64,000 nt of DNA. Origin: Kineosporia succinea. GTDB lineage: Bacteria > Actinomycetota > Actinomycetes > Actinomycetales > Kineosporiaceae. Where the stretch lies: positions 2,787,241 to 2,851,240 of the forward strand of contig NZ_JAUSQZ010000001.1 of NCBI RefSeq assembly GCF_030811555.1. Reading direction: 5' to 3'. The position numbers were made by a program, and so were the translations under genes. Of this stretch, positions 1-7,565 are shown one piece after another; within the stretch, counting starts at the first letter, position 1; each line of letters begins with the position of its first letter. Below the pieces are notes generated by a model that was not told where the DNA came from, did not search any database, and saw only the letters and a program-made list of their open reading frames with translations.

Positions 1-300
1 AGCGCCGTGCTCGACCGCTCCACCTGGAGCCCGCAGCCGGTGTTCGGTCTGCTGACCCGGCTCGGATCGGTGCCCCGGGCGGACGCCGAGGGCACGTTCA
101 ACCTGGGCGTCGGCATGGTGCTCGTGGTCGACGCGGCAGCGGTCAACCGCACCCTGGAGCTCTTCGCCGGCCGCAACCTGGCGGCCTGGGTGCTCGGTGA
201 GGTCGGGAAGCACGACGGTACGGCCACTGAGGGCAGCGTGCAGGGCACCAAGGGTGTCGATGGTGGTTCGGTGCGCCTGGTCGGGGAGTACCGCGCCTGA
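1..300 (+). CDS. purM: Phosphoribosylformylglycinamidine cyclo-ligase, C-terminal end (partial)
   Basis: The visible 99 residues are the C-terminal end of an AIR synthetase-type protein. The stretch RSTWSPQPVFGLL followed by FNLGVGMVLVV is typical of the second domain of PurM. The enzyme closes the imidazole ring of FGAM with ATP to give AIR, in cytosolic de novo purine synthesis. The gene begins before the window and ends with TGA at 298-300. Its tail is followed closely by a 16-bp hairpin. The neighbours downstream, a DUF3073 gene and bldC, match the order I recall from Streptomyces, which supports the call. Confidence 0.9.
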   Translation, partial: SAVLDRSTWSPQPVFGLLTRLGSVPRADAEGTFNLGVGMVLVVDAAAVNRTLELFAGRNLAAWVLGEVGKHDGTATEGSVQGTKGVDGGSVRLVGEYRA

Positions 301-341
301 GGCGCTGGTGGGCCGACATGAACCGCTCGAGGGCACGGCAA

Positions 342-379
342 ACGGCGGACCCGGCAGGTGTAGCTGCTGGGTCCGCCGT
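342..379 (+). terminator. Hairpin terminator of purM
   Basis: The arms 342-357 and 364-379 form a 16-bp stem with one G-U pair and a 6-base loop, starting 41 bases after the purM stop. No long T tract follows, as is common in high-GC actinobacteria. Confidence 0.7.
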
Positions 380-499
380 GAGCACGGAAACGACTCGGCA
401 CTTCTTCGTGACGGGCCGGCATGCATCTAGCTCTTGCTCGCCGCCCGGCCTGAACTGCCGTGCGGTGGATGACGATGTTCGACCGGAGTCACCTTGACA

Positions 500-540
500 G
501 ACTTGGTCCCCGGTACCCGTGGGGCACCGGGGACCAAGTC
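500..540. terminator. Perfect 15-bp hairpin between purM and the DUF3073 gene
   Basis: The arms 500-514 and 526-540 are exact reverse complements around an 11-base loop. The hairpin sits just beyond the stop of the minus-strand DUF3073 gene (546), so it probably ends that transcript. It may also back up termination of purM. Confidence 0.75.
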
Positions 541-545
541 TTCAG

Positions 546-755
546 TCAATGATGACGACCGTTCGATGCCCAATCGGCGTACTCGTCGTACTCATCGTCG
601 TCTCGACCGGCATCCGTGTCCTCGACAGGCATGCTCGGCCGGCGATCATGAGTGCCGAGCTCTTGCTGCAAGGCGTCATAGTCGGTGCTGGGGCTGAAGT
701 ACTTCAGCTCCCTCGCGACCTTCGTCTGCTTGGCCTTCTGACGGCCGCGCCCCAT
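546..755 (-). CDS. DUF3073 family protein
   Basis: The 69-residue product begins MGRGRQKAKQTKVARELKY and continues with FSPSTDYDALQQEL. This is the conserved basic N-terminus and acidic middle of the actinobacterial DUF3073 family. The C-terminus is acidic (EDTDAGRDDDEYDEYADW). The start was placed at the ATG at 753-755 because an AAGGGGG Shine-Dalgarno lies about 8 bases before it and family members start with MGRGR; an upstream in-frame ATG would add 14 residues that do not resemble the family. Molecular function is unknown. The position between purM and bldC agrees with the order recalled for Streptomyces. Confidence 0.85.
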   Translation of the reverse strand: MGRGRQKAKQTKVARELKYFSPSTDYDALQQELGTHDRRPSMPVEDTDAGRDDDEYDEYADWASNGRHH

Positions 756-1619
756 GGCGTCGACCCCCTTAAACGTCGACCCGGCGCAGGCGCACATGGC
801 GCGGCCCCGGAGTGGTCATCAGTCTCTCGTGACGCCAAACGCTACATCGTCTGGTGCGGTTCCGGCATCCCGGTTGGAACGGCTGACCCGACCAGGGGGT
901 AGCCGTAACCCGTTTGCCGACCGCGGTCTTACGGGATCCATCCTACGTGCAACCTGCGTGCGGCGCTTACCCCGCCGCTCCGGGAGACATTTTCCGGACC
1001 CCGGAATGCCCCTGTGTGCAGTGGCCGGTCTCACATGACGGTCACGGGAACCAATGATGCGGCCCGCGTGGTTTGATAGCTATGTCCCAATCGTAGGTAA
1101 CACGCCCGTGAAGAATTTTCGCGATCGCCGGGGGGTCGGCTCGTGGTCACGAGGGATGGACCGGGAGTAGGCGTCACTGTGAGATACGACCTCACTCAGA
1201 AGTCGTACCGTGACGCTTCGTCCTCATCAGATCTGAGAATATGGATCTGGGTGCTTCGGGGGTGCTCCACACAGTGATGGCTGGTTTAGTGGGGCACGCG
1301 CCGTCCTCGAGGGGGTTTGATGTGTTCTGGGCGATACCGCATGGTCCGATTGAGGGTCATACATCCGGTGTTCGGCGGGCACATCGGCTATCGAGGGAGT
1401 GCTCACGAGAGCGAAGGTTAGAACCGACCCGCGAGGCGTGTCGGATGGGCCACATTCGTGGTTCGATCACTGTAAGGTGCCATGCCGTGACCGTACGTAC
1501 ACAACCAACGTCATGCTTCCTCCTGATGGGGGATCATCCGTCTGGATTGTTCCCGCGACGTGTCCTAACAAGGCACGATGTCGGAAGCCGGGGTATCCGC
1601 CCCGTTCATGGAGGCTGAC
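756..1619. other. Long intergenic region upstream of bldC
   Basis: No convincing gene lies in these 864 bases; the open frames lack the expected third-position GC and recognisable domains. The region must hold the DUF3073 promoter at its left end and the bldC promoter at its right end. One structured element is visible: arms 1171-1177/1210-1216 (7 bp) enclosing 1185-1190/1202-1207 (6 bp). The part from about 1240 to 1570 is less GC-rich than the neighbouring genes. Confidence 0.5.
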
Positions 1620-1829
1620 ATGACCACCCGATCGCCCGACGCCGAGCCGCTGCTGACACCGGCTGAGGTTGCCGCGCTATTCCGTGTCGATCCGAAGACC
1701 GTCACCCGGTGGGCGAAGGCCGGCAAGCTCTCTTCGATCCGAACGCTTGGTGGCCATCGCCGCTACCGCGAGTCGGAAGTTCGGGCTTTGCTTGCTGGAA
1801 TCCCACAGCAGAGGCTCGACGAGGACTGA
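1620..1829 (+). CDS. bldC: BldC developmental regulator, MerR-like winged helix
   Basis: The 69-residue protein contains LLTPAEVAALFRVDPKTV, then TRWAKAGKLSSIRTLGGHRR and YRESEVRALLAGIPQQR. This is nearly the same as Streptomyces BldC. It is a single DNA-binding domain with no effector or coiled-coil part. In Streptomyces, BldC binds head-to-tail on direct repeats and delays entry into development. The start at 1620 gives the family length and is preceded by GGAGG at 1610-1614; an earlier in-frame ATG at 1578 would add 14 unrelated residues. A classical terminator follows. Confidence 0.95.
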   Translation: MTTRSPDAEPLLTPAEVAALFRVDPKTVTRWAKAGKLSSIRTLGGHRRYRESEVRALLAGIPQQRLDED

Positions 1830-1853
1830 GTTCCTGACGACCCGAAATCCGTG

Positions 1854-1886
1854 ACCGCCGAGGCCCACCGTGGCCTCGGCGGTTTT
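1854..1886 (+). terminator. Intrinsic terminator of bldC
   Basis: The arms 1854-1865 and 1872-1883 are a perfect 12-bp GC-rich stem with a 6-base loop, followed by TTTT. It starts 25 bases after the bldC stop. Confidence 0.9.
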
Positions 1887-2230
1887 CGGCTTTCCAGGAT
1901 CAGACTAGTGGAAAACACCCAACTATGGTGAGTTTTTGATCGTGGTTGACCGAGTTCGCCGCAACTGCAACGCAGTCGGGCGGGCTCATGGTGACTTCCG
2001 CAGCCATCAGGGCGGGTTCTGCGCTCACAAAGCACGAGGGGCCACCAATGACACCGATTGGTGTCACTAGCGGCCTCTGACGGCTTCGTGCGCGTTGCCC
2101 GCGAGAACAGGCGCCTGGATCAGGATTCGCCGGGTGCTGAGGACATCGCTGGCCAAAAGTGGCCGACGATGCGATGAGTGCTGACCTCATCAGGGCGCTG
2201 ATCCGGAGCACCGACCGCGGAACGCTGATC
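1887..2230. other. Intergenic region between bldC and an exported protein gene
   Basis: No gene is supported here. An imperfect hairpin spans about 2036-2078: an inner GACACC/GGTGTC stem (2050-2055/2060-2065) and an outer GGCC pair with flanking bases. It could terminate the minus-strand gene ending at 2231, though it lies 150 bases beyond the stop. Nothing else was recognised. Confidence 0.45.
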
Positions 2231-2968
2231 TCAGAACAGCACCGGCAGGTTCGACGGATCGGCCAGTGCCTTCGCCGCCGAGGTCAGTGAGGTCACCGTG
2301 ATCGACGTGCTGTTCGACGGCGATGACTTGCTGGTCGTCGATTCCGCCGAGGCGCTCGAAGAGCTCGGTGCTTCTGAGACCTCGGGTTCCGGTGACTCCG
2401 AGACCTCGGGCTCGGACGGCTTCGGCGAAGGACTGGTCGCGGGCGGCTTCTCGGACGTCGACGGTTTCGGCGACGTCGAGTTGCCCGGCTTCGGTGAGGT
2501 CGACGTCTTCGGCGGGTCGGGCGACTCTTCCGGTTCGTCGTCCGGGTCGTCGGGCTCTCCGGGGTCGTCGTCCGCGCCGTCGTCGGGCTTCGACGGCTTG
2601 CCGGGATCCTCGTCGGCCGTGGTGGTGGTGACCACCGTGTTGCCGTGCGAGTCGGTGGTCGTGGTGGTCACGATCCGGCCCGGCGTGTCGTCGTCTGCGG
2701 CCAGGGCGCCGTTCTTCGTCGGTGAACCGGTGGGCGAGGTGGTCGGGGCCTCGGACTCGTCGAGCGTGGCGTAGGGCGCGGCCGGCATCTGGGTGCCGTC
2801 GGCGATGTTGACCGCCGGGTCTTTCACCGAGTCGGCCGGGGAGTTCAGGTGCCCGCCGGTGACAGCCCAGGCGGGAAGCGCCACGACGACTGCCACTGCC
2901 ACGCCCCCGATGATGGGACGGCGCAGCAACAGGGGGCGCGGAGCCCGGTGCCTACCGACGTACCTCAT
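2231..2968 (-). CDS. Exported or membrane-anchored Pro/Ser/Thr/Asp-rich protein, unknown function
   Basis: The 245-residue product has a basic N-terminus (MRYVGRHRAPRPLLLRR) and a hydrophobic segment at about residues 19-37 that can serve as a signal anchor. No lipobox is seen. The rest is low complexity: an acidic DDDPGEPDDPDDEPEESPD tract near the middle, then SPKPS-type repeats and a Ser/Thr-rich end. This looks like an extended cell-wall-spanning or secreted linker protein without a catalytic domain. It stands alone between bldC and a small unknown gene. The family is not recognised. Confidence 0.65.
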   Translation of the reverse strand: MRYVGRHRAPRPLLLRRPIIGGVAVAVVVALPAWAVTGGHLNSPADSVKDPAVNIADGTQMPAAPYATLDESEAPTTSPTGSPTKNGALAADDDTPGRIVTTTTTDSHGNTVVTTTTADEDPGKPSKPDDGADDDPGEPDDPDDEPEESPDPPKTSTSPKPGNSTSPKPSTSEKPPATSPSPKPSEPEVSESPEPEVSEAPSSSSASAESTTSKSSPSNSTSITVTSLTSAAKALADPSNLPVLF

Positions 2969-3541
2969 GTCTCGCTCTCGTCTGCCGGAGCCCGCCGGCT
3001 CCGTGCGATGTCTCTGATCAGCCCGGATGGTTCGGCGAAGCCCGCCTCGTCCGGTTCACGACCACAGGTGCACTATGCTGTACATCGGACTGTGCCTCGT
3101 CTGTGTTACCCACCGGACGCTAACAGGCAGTTCCCCGATCGAGCGATCCCGATGCGAACCAGTGGGCATCTTTACCCGCTCGGGCCTCTCGCGTCACTCG
3201 TCGTGCACTCCCCGTTCCGTGATCCGCATCCAGCTTGATGCAGAGCGGTCGTCCGTGGGAGCAGTTCGGGAGATTGATAAGCCCCGGATAGGCCTTATTT
3301 GAGCTAATCCGCCTCAGGGTTCCCGAGGGTACGCAGAAGCCACAGGTTCGACGACCGTTCGGCGATGAATCGGGCGACCAGTGGTTCATCGGGCACCGGC
3401 GTGGGTACGGGTGGGCGCGGCGCGCGGCGCGAAAGAGGCGCCCGGTGGTGCGGTGTCCGGATCGGGTGCGCCGTGTGCCGAGGTCCCGATGGCTGCTGGT
3501 TCCGGATGGCTGTCGCACCGGAACCAGGCCCGGGCATGACG
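2969..3541. other. Intergenic region without a convincing gene
   Basis: These bases separate two minus-strand genes. Several short open frames exist on both strands, but none has the strong third-position GC of real genes here or a recognisable motif. The right end borders the hairpin at 3542-3571. The left end should hold the promoter of the exported protein gene; no clear -35/-10 pair was identified. Confidence 0.4.
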
Positions 3542-3571
3542 GAGGCCGGCCACGTCTCCGTAGCCGGCCTC
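3542..3571 (-). terminator. Hairpin terminator of the small gene at 3583-3819
   Basis: The arms 3542-3550 and 3563-3571 form a perfect 9-bp GC-rich stem with a 12-base loop, 11 bases beyond the minus-strand stop codon. Confidence 0.7.
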
Positions 3572-3582
3572 TGCCGGTGGTC

Positions 3583-3819
3583 TCAGTTCTGCAGGATGCA
3601 GCGAGCGTTCACGACCTCGACGCACTCGCCGTAGCGATCGCTGAGGTGACGCTCGATCGAGGCGACGGTGGCGCTGTCGCTGACATCGACCTGCGTGCTG
3701 CGGGTGAACCGGCTGGAAGGAATCGTGACCTTGAGCTCGAACCGGCCACGCTCCAGAACAGTGCCCGGGGTCACCGGGATGAACCGAACATGGTCAGCGG
3801 TGGTGAGGTTCTCAATCAT
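3583..3819 (-). CDS. Small protein of unknown function
   Basis: A 78-residue protein beginning MIENLTTADHVRFIPVTPGT. Codon third positions are strongly G/C, and a good terminator follows the stop, so it is probably real. It has alternating hydrophobic and charged residues and two cysteines near the end (YGECVEVVNARCILQN), which suggests a small compact fold. The start at 3819 is preferred because upstream codons read as an unlikely Arg/His-rich extension; the Shine-Dalgarno (AGGA) is weak and distant. No family is recognised. Confidence 0.5.
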   Translation of the reverse strand: MIENLTTADHVRFIPVTPGTVLERGRFELKVTIPSSRFTRSTQVDVSDSATVASIERHLSDRYGECVEVVNARCILQN

Positions 3820-4134
3820 GGGAAAACAACGATCCTGAACGTAGTGCCTTTCGTGATACGTGCTGGCACTTCGCCGTGCGAGCACCCGTATCACAACGTG
3901 ACAGTGGGGGCCGTTATGCCCCCGACGAGACCCAGATTACTCCAGCTGTAGGGGCCAAAGACCCACGTACTACTGACTGTGAGTCACAGTATGCCCCGGG
4001 TAGCCGAATCCTCGAAAATCTCGGCGTTGCGCGGATGAAGCGGAAAGAAAATGACCTGATGACCTCCTACGGTGCACGCACGGAGTCGAAGAACCGGGTC
4101 CGTGACCTGACCGTCGAAGCACTGGGAGACTGAG
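3820..4134. other. Divergent intergenic region with two inverted repeats
   Basis: This 315-base gap separates the small minus-strand gene from the DinB-like gene. It contains GGGGGC/GCCCCC arms at 3906-3911 and 3918-3923, and a perfect 15-base palindrome at 3976-3990. An open frame running to 4133 lacks coding character and is not called. Confidence 0.5.
3976..3990. promoter_or_regulatory. Perfect palindrome, candidate operator
   Basis: ACTGTGA and TCACAGT are separated by one G, giving an exact 15-base dyad about 145 bases upstream of the DinB-like start and 157 bases from the divergent small gene. Its form suits a dimeric repressor or activator. The binding protein is unknown. Confidence 0.4.
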
Positions 4135-4662
4135 ATGTCGATCACCGAGACCCGCGTCAGCCAGGAAGCCGCCGAGCTATTGGAGACGCTCGCCGAGCGG
4201 CGTCAGTTCTTCCGGCACACCGTTCAGGGGCTCTCCGACGAGCAGGCCACGTCCCGGCCGACCGTCAGTCAGCTCACCCTGGCCGGTCTGGTGAAGCACG
4301 TCAGCGAGATGGAGGCCCAGTGGGCGCGCTTCATCGTCGAGGGCGCCGCACACATGGAACTCCCGGAGAACTGGCAGACCGATCCGGGCTTCTGGGAAGA
4401 CGGCTGGAAGCTGCTGGAGGGCGAGACCCTGCAGAGCACGCTGGCCGGGTACGAGAAGGTGGCCGCGCGCACCGAGGAGGTCGTGCGGGGTCTGGCCGAC
4501 CTCAATGTCTCGCACCCGCTGCCGAAGGCGCCCTGGTTCCAGCCCGATGCCTCCTGGTCGGCGCGGCGCGTTCTGCTCCACCTGATCGGTGAAACCGCCC
4601 AGCACTCTGGTCACGCCGACATCATCCGCGAGACCATTGATGGTCAAAAGACCATGGGATGA
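4135..4662 (+). CDS. DinB/DUF664-fold protein (mycothiol-transferase-like)
   Basis: The 175-residue protein reads as a four-helix DinB-type domain. A His occurs in LAGLVKHVSEMEAQW and two more in IGETAQHSGHADIIRE; these are the expected metal-ligand positions of the superfamily. The WARFI and HADIIRE segments are typical of actinobacterial DUF664 members. Some relatives transfer mycothiol or act as metal-dependent hydrolases, but no substrate can be assigned here. The start is the ATG at 4135, with GGGAG just upstream. It appears monocistronic. Confidence 0.8.
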   Translation: MSITETRVSQEAAELLETLAERRQFFRHTVQGLSDEQATSRPTVSQLTLAGLVKHVSEMEAQWARFIVEGAAHMELPENWQTDPGFWEDGWKLLEGETLQSTLAGYEKVAARTEEVVRGLADLNVSHPLPKAPWFQPDASWSARRVLLHLIGETAQHSGHADIIRETIDGQKTMG

Positions 4663-4770
4663 GGCATCGTCGCAGGTCAGACGGGTCTTAGTACCTCCGT
4701 CCGATAGGAACTCGAACCTGTCCTCCCCGCCAATGGGTAGCAAGCGAACAACTGCTACCAGGAGGACGAC

Positions 4771-5289
4771 ATGAAGAAGATGCTGATCATCGGTGGGGCG
4801 GCGGCCGCGGCGATCCTGCCGGCGGGGCTCGGGCTCGCGGCCAACCCCTCCCTCAGCGCGGAGCGCGCTGTCGACCAGAGCAACGTGCGGCTCGTGGAAC
4901 AGGTGACCGCCACCTCCAGCCCGGATGCCACGTCGACTCCTCGCGTCACGGGCACGGCTGACGATCGTGGTCGTCGCCACGGTGGGCGCGGCGCCGATGA
5001 CAATCGCAGCAGCCCCACGAACACCACCAGTTCGCCGGGGGCCACGCATCGCTCCGTCGACGACCATGGTGGACGTCGTGGTCGCGGTTCCGACGACAGT
5101 GCCACTCACCGGAGCAGCCACTCGACGACCAGCACGCCGTCGAGCACCTCCTCGAGCGGCCACGTGCGGCACGGCGGTGACGACGACGGGTCCCACCATC
5201 GCGGCCGGGGCGGCGACGACAAGGGCAGCGACGACAAGGGCAGCGACGACAAGGGCGGCCGCCACGGCGGCCACGGCAGTGACGACTGA
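4771..5289 (+). CDS. Exported Asp/His/Gly-rich protein upstream of a sensor kinase
   Basis: The 172-residue product has a signal peptide (MKKMLIIGGAAAAAILPAGLGLAA) and a mature part that is almost all low complexity: repeated GGRGADD, HGG and DDKGSDDKG units. Three copies of a 15-bp repeat (5215-5259) encode the DDKGS run. The many Asp and His residues could bind divalent metal. AGGAGG lies just before the ATG. The TGA stop is followed directly, in the same frame, by the GTG taken as the start of the sensor kinase, and the acidic low-complexity character continues across the stop. It may feed a signal to the kinase. Confidence 0.7.
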   Translation: MKKMLIIGGAAAAAILPAGLGLAANPSLSAERAVDQSNVRLVEQVTATSSPDATSTPRVTGTADDRGRRHGGRGADDNRSSPTNTTSSPGATHRSVDDHGGRRGRGSDDSATHRSSHSTTSTPSSTSSSGHVRHGGDDDGSHHRGRGGDDKGSDDKGSDDKGGRHGGHGSDD

Positions 5290-6933
5290 GTGACGACGGC
5301 GAACGGCGGTGACGACCGGGGCGACGACCGGAGCGACGACGACGGGGATGAGCGCGGCGGCCGTGAAACGGACATCCGCGATGACCGGGCTGCCGGTGGT
5401 GACCAGGCCCCCCGTGGTGACCGGGCTGCCCGTGGTGACCGGGCTGCCCGTGGCGACCGGGCTGCCCGTGGCGACCGGGCTGCCCGGCACCACGACTGGG
5501 ACACCGACGCGGCGGACCAAGATGTGGGCATGACCGAACCGACCGATCCCGAGCCCGAGGGTGCCGAACCGGCCTGGGTCAGCGTCACCGGCGCCGGCAC
5601 GGCGCGCACCTTCGATCAGCCGCTGCACTGGGGGCGGCTGGTCGGGGGTGTCGTCGTGCTGGCGCTGCTGGTGTTCGTCGGGGTGGCGGCGGCCAGCGCG
5701 ATCACGGCCCGCCGGGCGGCCGAGCGGGAAGCGGTGAACGACGCCCTGGCGATCACCGACGTGCTGGGTGAGTCGGTGATGCAGCCGGCGCTCACCGACG
5801 ACCTGTTCTCCACCGACGCGACCACCCGGACGACGGCGCTCGGGAGGCTCGACACCACCGTCCGCGAACGTCTGCTGTCGGCCACGATCGTGCGGGTCAA
5901 GCTCTGGAAGCCCGACGGCACGATCGTCTACGCCGACGAACCCCAGCTCATCGGAATGCGTTTCGCGCTCGACGACGAAGAGCTCGAGGCCCTCGAGAAC
6001 CCGGTCACCAAGGCCGAGATCAGCGACCTCAGCTCGCCCGAGAACCAGTTCGAGCGCGAGAACGACCGCAAGCTGCTCGAGGTCTACCGCCCGGTCTGGG
6101 CCCCGGACGGGCAGACGCTGCTGTTCGAGACCTACTCCGCCTACGACGCGGTGACGGCCCGGACCGGCGACCTCACCCGGGGTTTCGGCGGGATCACGCT
6201 CACCAGCCTGCTGCTCATGCTGGTCGCCCAGGCCCCGCTGACCTGGGCCCTCGTGGCCCGGGTGCGACGTTCGCAGCGCGATCGCGAGGCCTACCTGGCG
6301 CGCGCCGTGCAGGCCTCCGACGACGAGCGCCGCCGGATCGCGGCCACCCTGCACGACGGCGCGGTGCAGGAACTGGTCGGCAGCGCGTTCCTGGTGGCCG
6401 GGGCCGCCGACCGGGCCCGCGCCGCCGACGATCGCACCACCGCGCAACAGCTCGACCTGGCCGCGGGTTCGGTGCGCTCGAGCATCGGCGGGCTCCGCTC
6501 GCTGCTCGTCGACATCTACCCGCCGAGCCTGCGTAACGCCGGTCTACGCTCGGCGCTGACCGATCTCGCCGCCCCGCTGCGGGCCCAGGGGGTGAGCGTC
6601 GAGGTCGCCGTGCCCGACGACACCGGGCTGCCGCCGGAGAAGGAGGAGCTGATCTTCCGGGTGGCCCAGGAATGCCTGCGCAACAGCATGAAACACGCGG
6701 ACGCCGAGAACGTGCAGGTCACGTTGACGGGTCCCGACGACGAAGGACGCACGGTGCTGGAGATGGTGGACGACGGGGTCGGCTTCGATCTCGGCTCGGT
6801 GGCCGGGCGGCCGGAGGAGGGGCACTTCGGTTTCCGGCTCGTCGCCGACCAGGCCTCCGCCGCCGGGGCCGAGCTGCTCGTGCGCACCGCTCCCGGTGCC
6901 GGAACCCGATGGCGACTGGAGATTTCCCGATGA
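5290..6933 (+). CDS. NarL-family sensor histidine kinase with repetitive acidic N-terminus
   Basis: The product has 547 residues if translation starts at GTG 5290. Residues 1-80 are Asp/Arg-rich and include four GDRAAR repeats encoded by an 18-bp tandem repeat (5413-5484). A transmembrane segment lies near residues 117-138, then an extracellular sensing region, then a second segment near 298-323. A HisKA_3 motif (DDERRRIAATLHDGAVQEL) has the phosphoacceptor His at about 355. A HATPase domain follows, with QECLRNSMKHA, DDGVGFD and GHFGFRL motifs. An alternative start is the ATG at 5530, which removes the repeats; neither start has a good Shine-Dalgarno. It overlaps the response regulator gene by ATGA. 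Confidence 0.88.
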   Translation: MTTANGGDDRGDDRSDDDGDERGGRETDIRDDRAAGGDQAPRGDRAARGDRAARGDRAARGDRAARHHDWDTDAADQDVGMTEPTDPEPEGAEPAWVSVTGAGTARTFDQPLHWGRLVGGVVVLALLVFVGVAAASAITARRAAEREAVNDALAITDVLGESVMQPALTDDLFSTDATTRTTALGRLDTTVRERLLSATIVRVKLWKPDGTIVYADEPQLIGMRFALDDEELEALENPVTKAEISDLSSPENQFERENDRKLLEVYRPVWAPDGQTLLFETYSAYDAVTARTGDLTRGFGGITLTSLLLMLVAQAPLTWALVARVRRSQRDREAYLARAVQASDDERRRIAATLHDGAVQELVGSAFLVAGAADRARAADDRTTAQQLDLAAGSVRSSIGGLRSLLVDIYPPSLRNAGLRSALTDLAAPLRAQGVSVEVAVPDDTGLPPEKEELIFRVAQECLRNSMKHADAENVQVTLTGPDDEGRTVLEMVDDGVGFDLGSVAGRPEEGHFGFRLVADQASAAGAELLVRTAPGAGTRWRLEISR

Positions 6934-7565
6934 CCGACGTCCCCCCGTACCGGGTCCTGCTGGTCGACGACCACGCCCTGGTGCGCGCCGGGCTGAGCGC
7001 CCTGCTCGACGCCCACCCGCAGATCCAGGTGGTGGGTGAGGCGTCGGACGGTTCCCAGGTCGTCGAACTCGCCCTGAACTCCGATCCCGACGTGGTGCTC
7101 ATGGACCTTTCCATGCCGGGCACCGACGGGGTGACCGCGACCCGCGAACTGCTGTCCCTGCGTCCCCAGACCCAGGTTCTGGTGCTGACCTCGTTCTCCG
7201 ACCGTGACCGGGTGCGCGACGCGCTCGCGGCCGGTGCGATCGGTTACCTGCTCAAGGATTCCGACCCGCAGGACGTGGTGGCCGGCGTGATCGCGGCGGC
7301 CCGCCGGGGCTCGCCGCTCGACCCCCGGGTGGCCCGCACCCTGCTCACCGAGGGCACGGTCGGCCCGCCGCCCCCGCTGTCGCCGCGCGAGCGGGACGTG
7401 CTGCGCCTGGTCGCGAAGGGCATGGCCAACAAGCAGATCGGCCGTGCGCTCGGCATCAGCGAGCGCACGGTGAAGGTCCACCTGGGCAACGTGTTCCGGC
7501 GGATCGGCGTGCAGGACCGCACATCGGCCGCGCTCTGGGCCAAGGAGAATCTCCCTGACACCTAG
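6930..7565 (+). CDS. NarL/LuxR-family response regulator
   Basis: This 211-residue regulator has a receiver domain with the acidic pair at D13/D14, the phosphoacceptor D59 in VVLMDLSMPG and the conserved Lys in YLLKDSD. The C-terminal LuxR-type helix-turn-helix reads LSPRERDVLRLVAKGMANKQ, then IGRALGISERTVKVHLGNVF. Its ATG overlaps the kinase stop in an ATGA, so the two form a cognate pair. The target genes are not evident. A minus-strand gene cluster ends 4 bases inside its 3' end. Confidence 0.93.
   Translation: MTDVPPYRVLLVDDHALVRAGLSALLDAHPQIQVVGEASDGSQVVELALNSDPDVVLMDLSMPGTDGVTATRELLSLRPQTQVLVLTSFSDRDRVRDALAAGAIGYLLKDSDPQDVVAGVIAAARRGSPLDPRVARTLLTEGTVGPPPPLSPRERDVLRLVAKGMANKQIGRALGISERTVKVHLGNVFRRIGVQDRTSAALWAKENLPDT

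Noticed and set aside
1241-1618. Open frames upstream of bldC
   Set aside because: They lack strong third-position GC and any motif; the region fits a long promoter or leader better.
3304-3537. Possible 77-residue minus-strand protein ending in ARFIAERSSNLWLLRTLGN
   Set aside because: The ending looks protein-like, but third-position GC in the last 30 codons is only about 70 percent, the N-terminal part is Pro/Arg/His noise, and no family was recognised.
3876-4133. Possible 85-residue plus-strand protein ending just before the DinB-like gene
   Set aside because: Codon use is poor, no Shine-Dalgarno is present, and it covers the divergent control region with two inverted repeats.
4177-6447. 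Very long open frame on the minus strand opposite the DinB-like, Asp-rich and kinase genes
   Set aside because: It crosses three well-supported plus-strand genes and the spacers between them, and its translation is Arg/Gly/Val repeat text without a domain. It is a GC-bias shadow.
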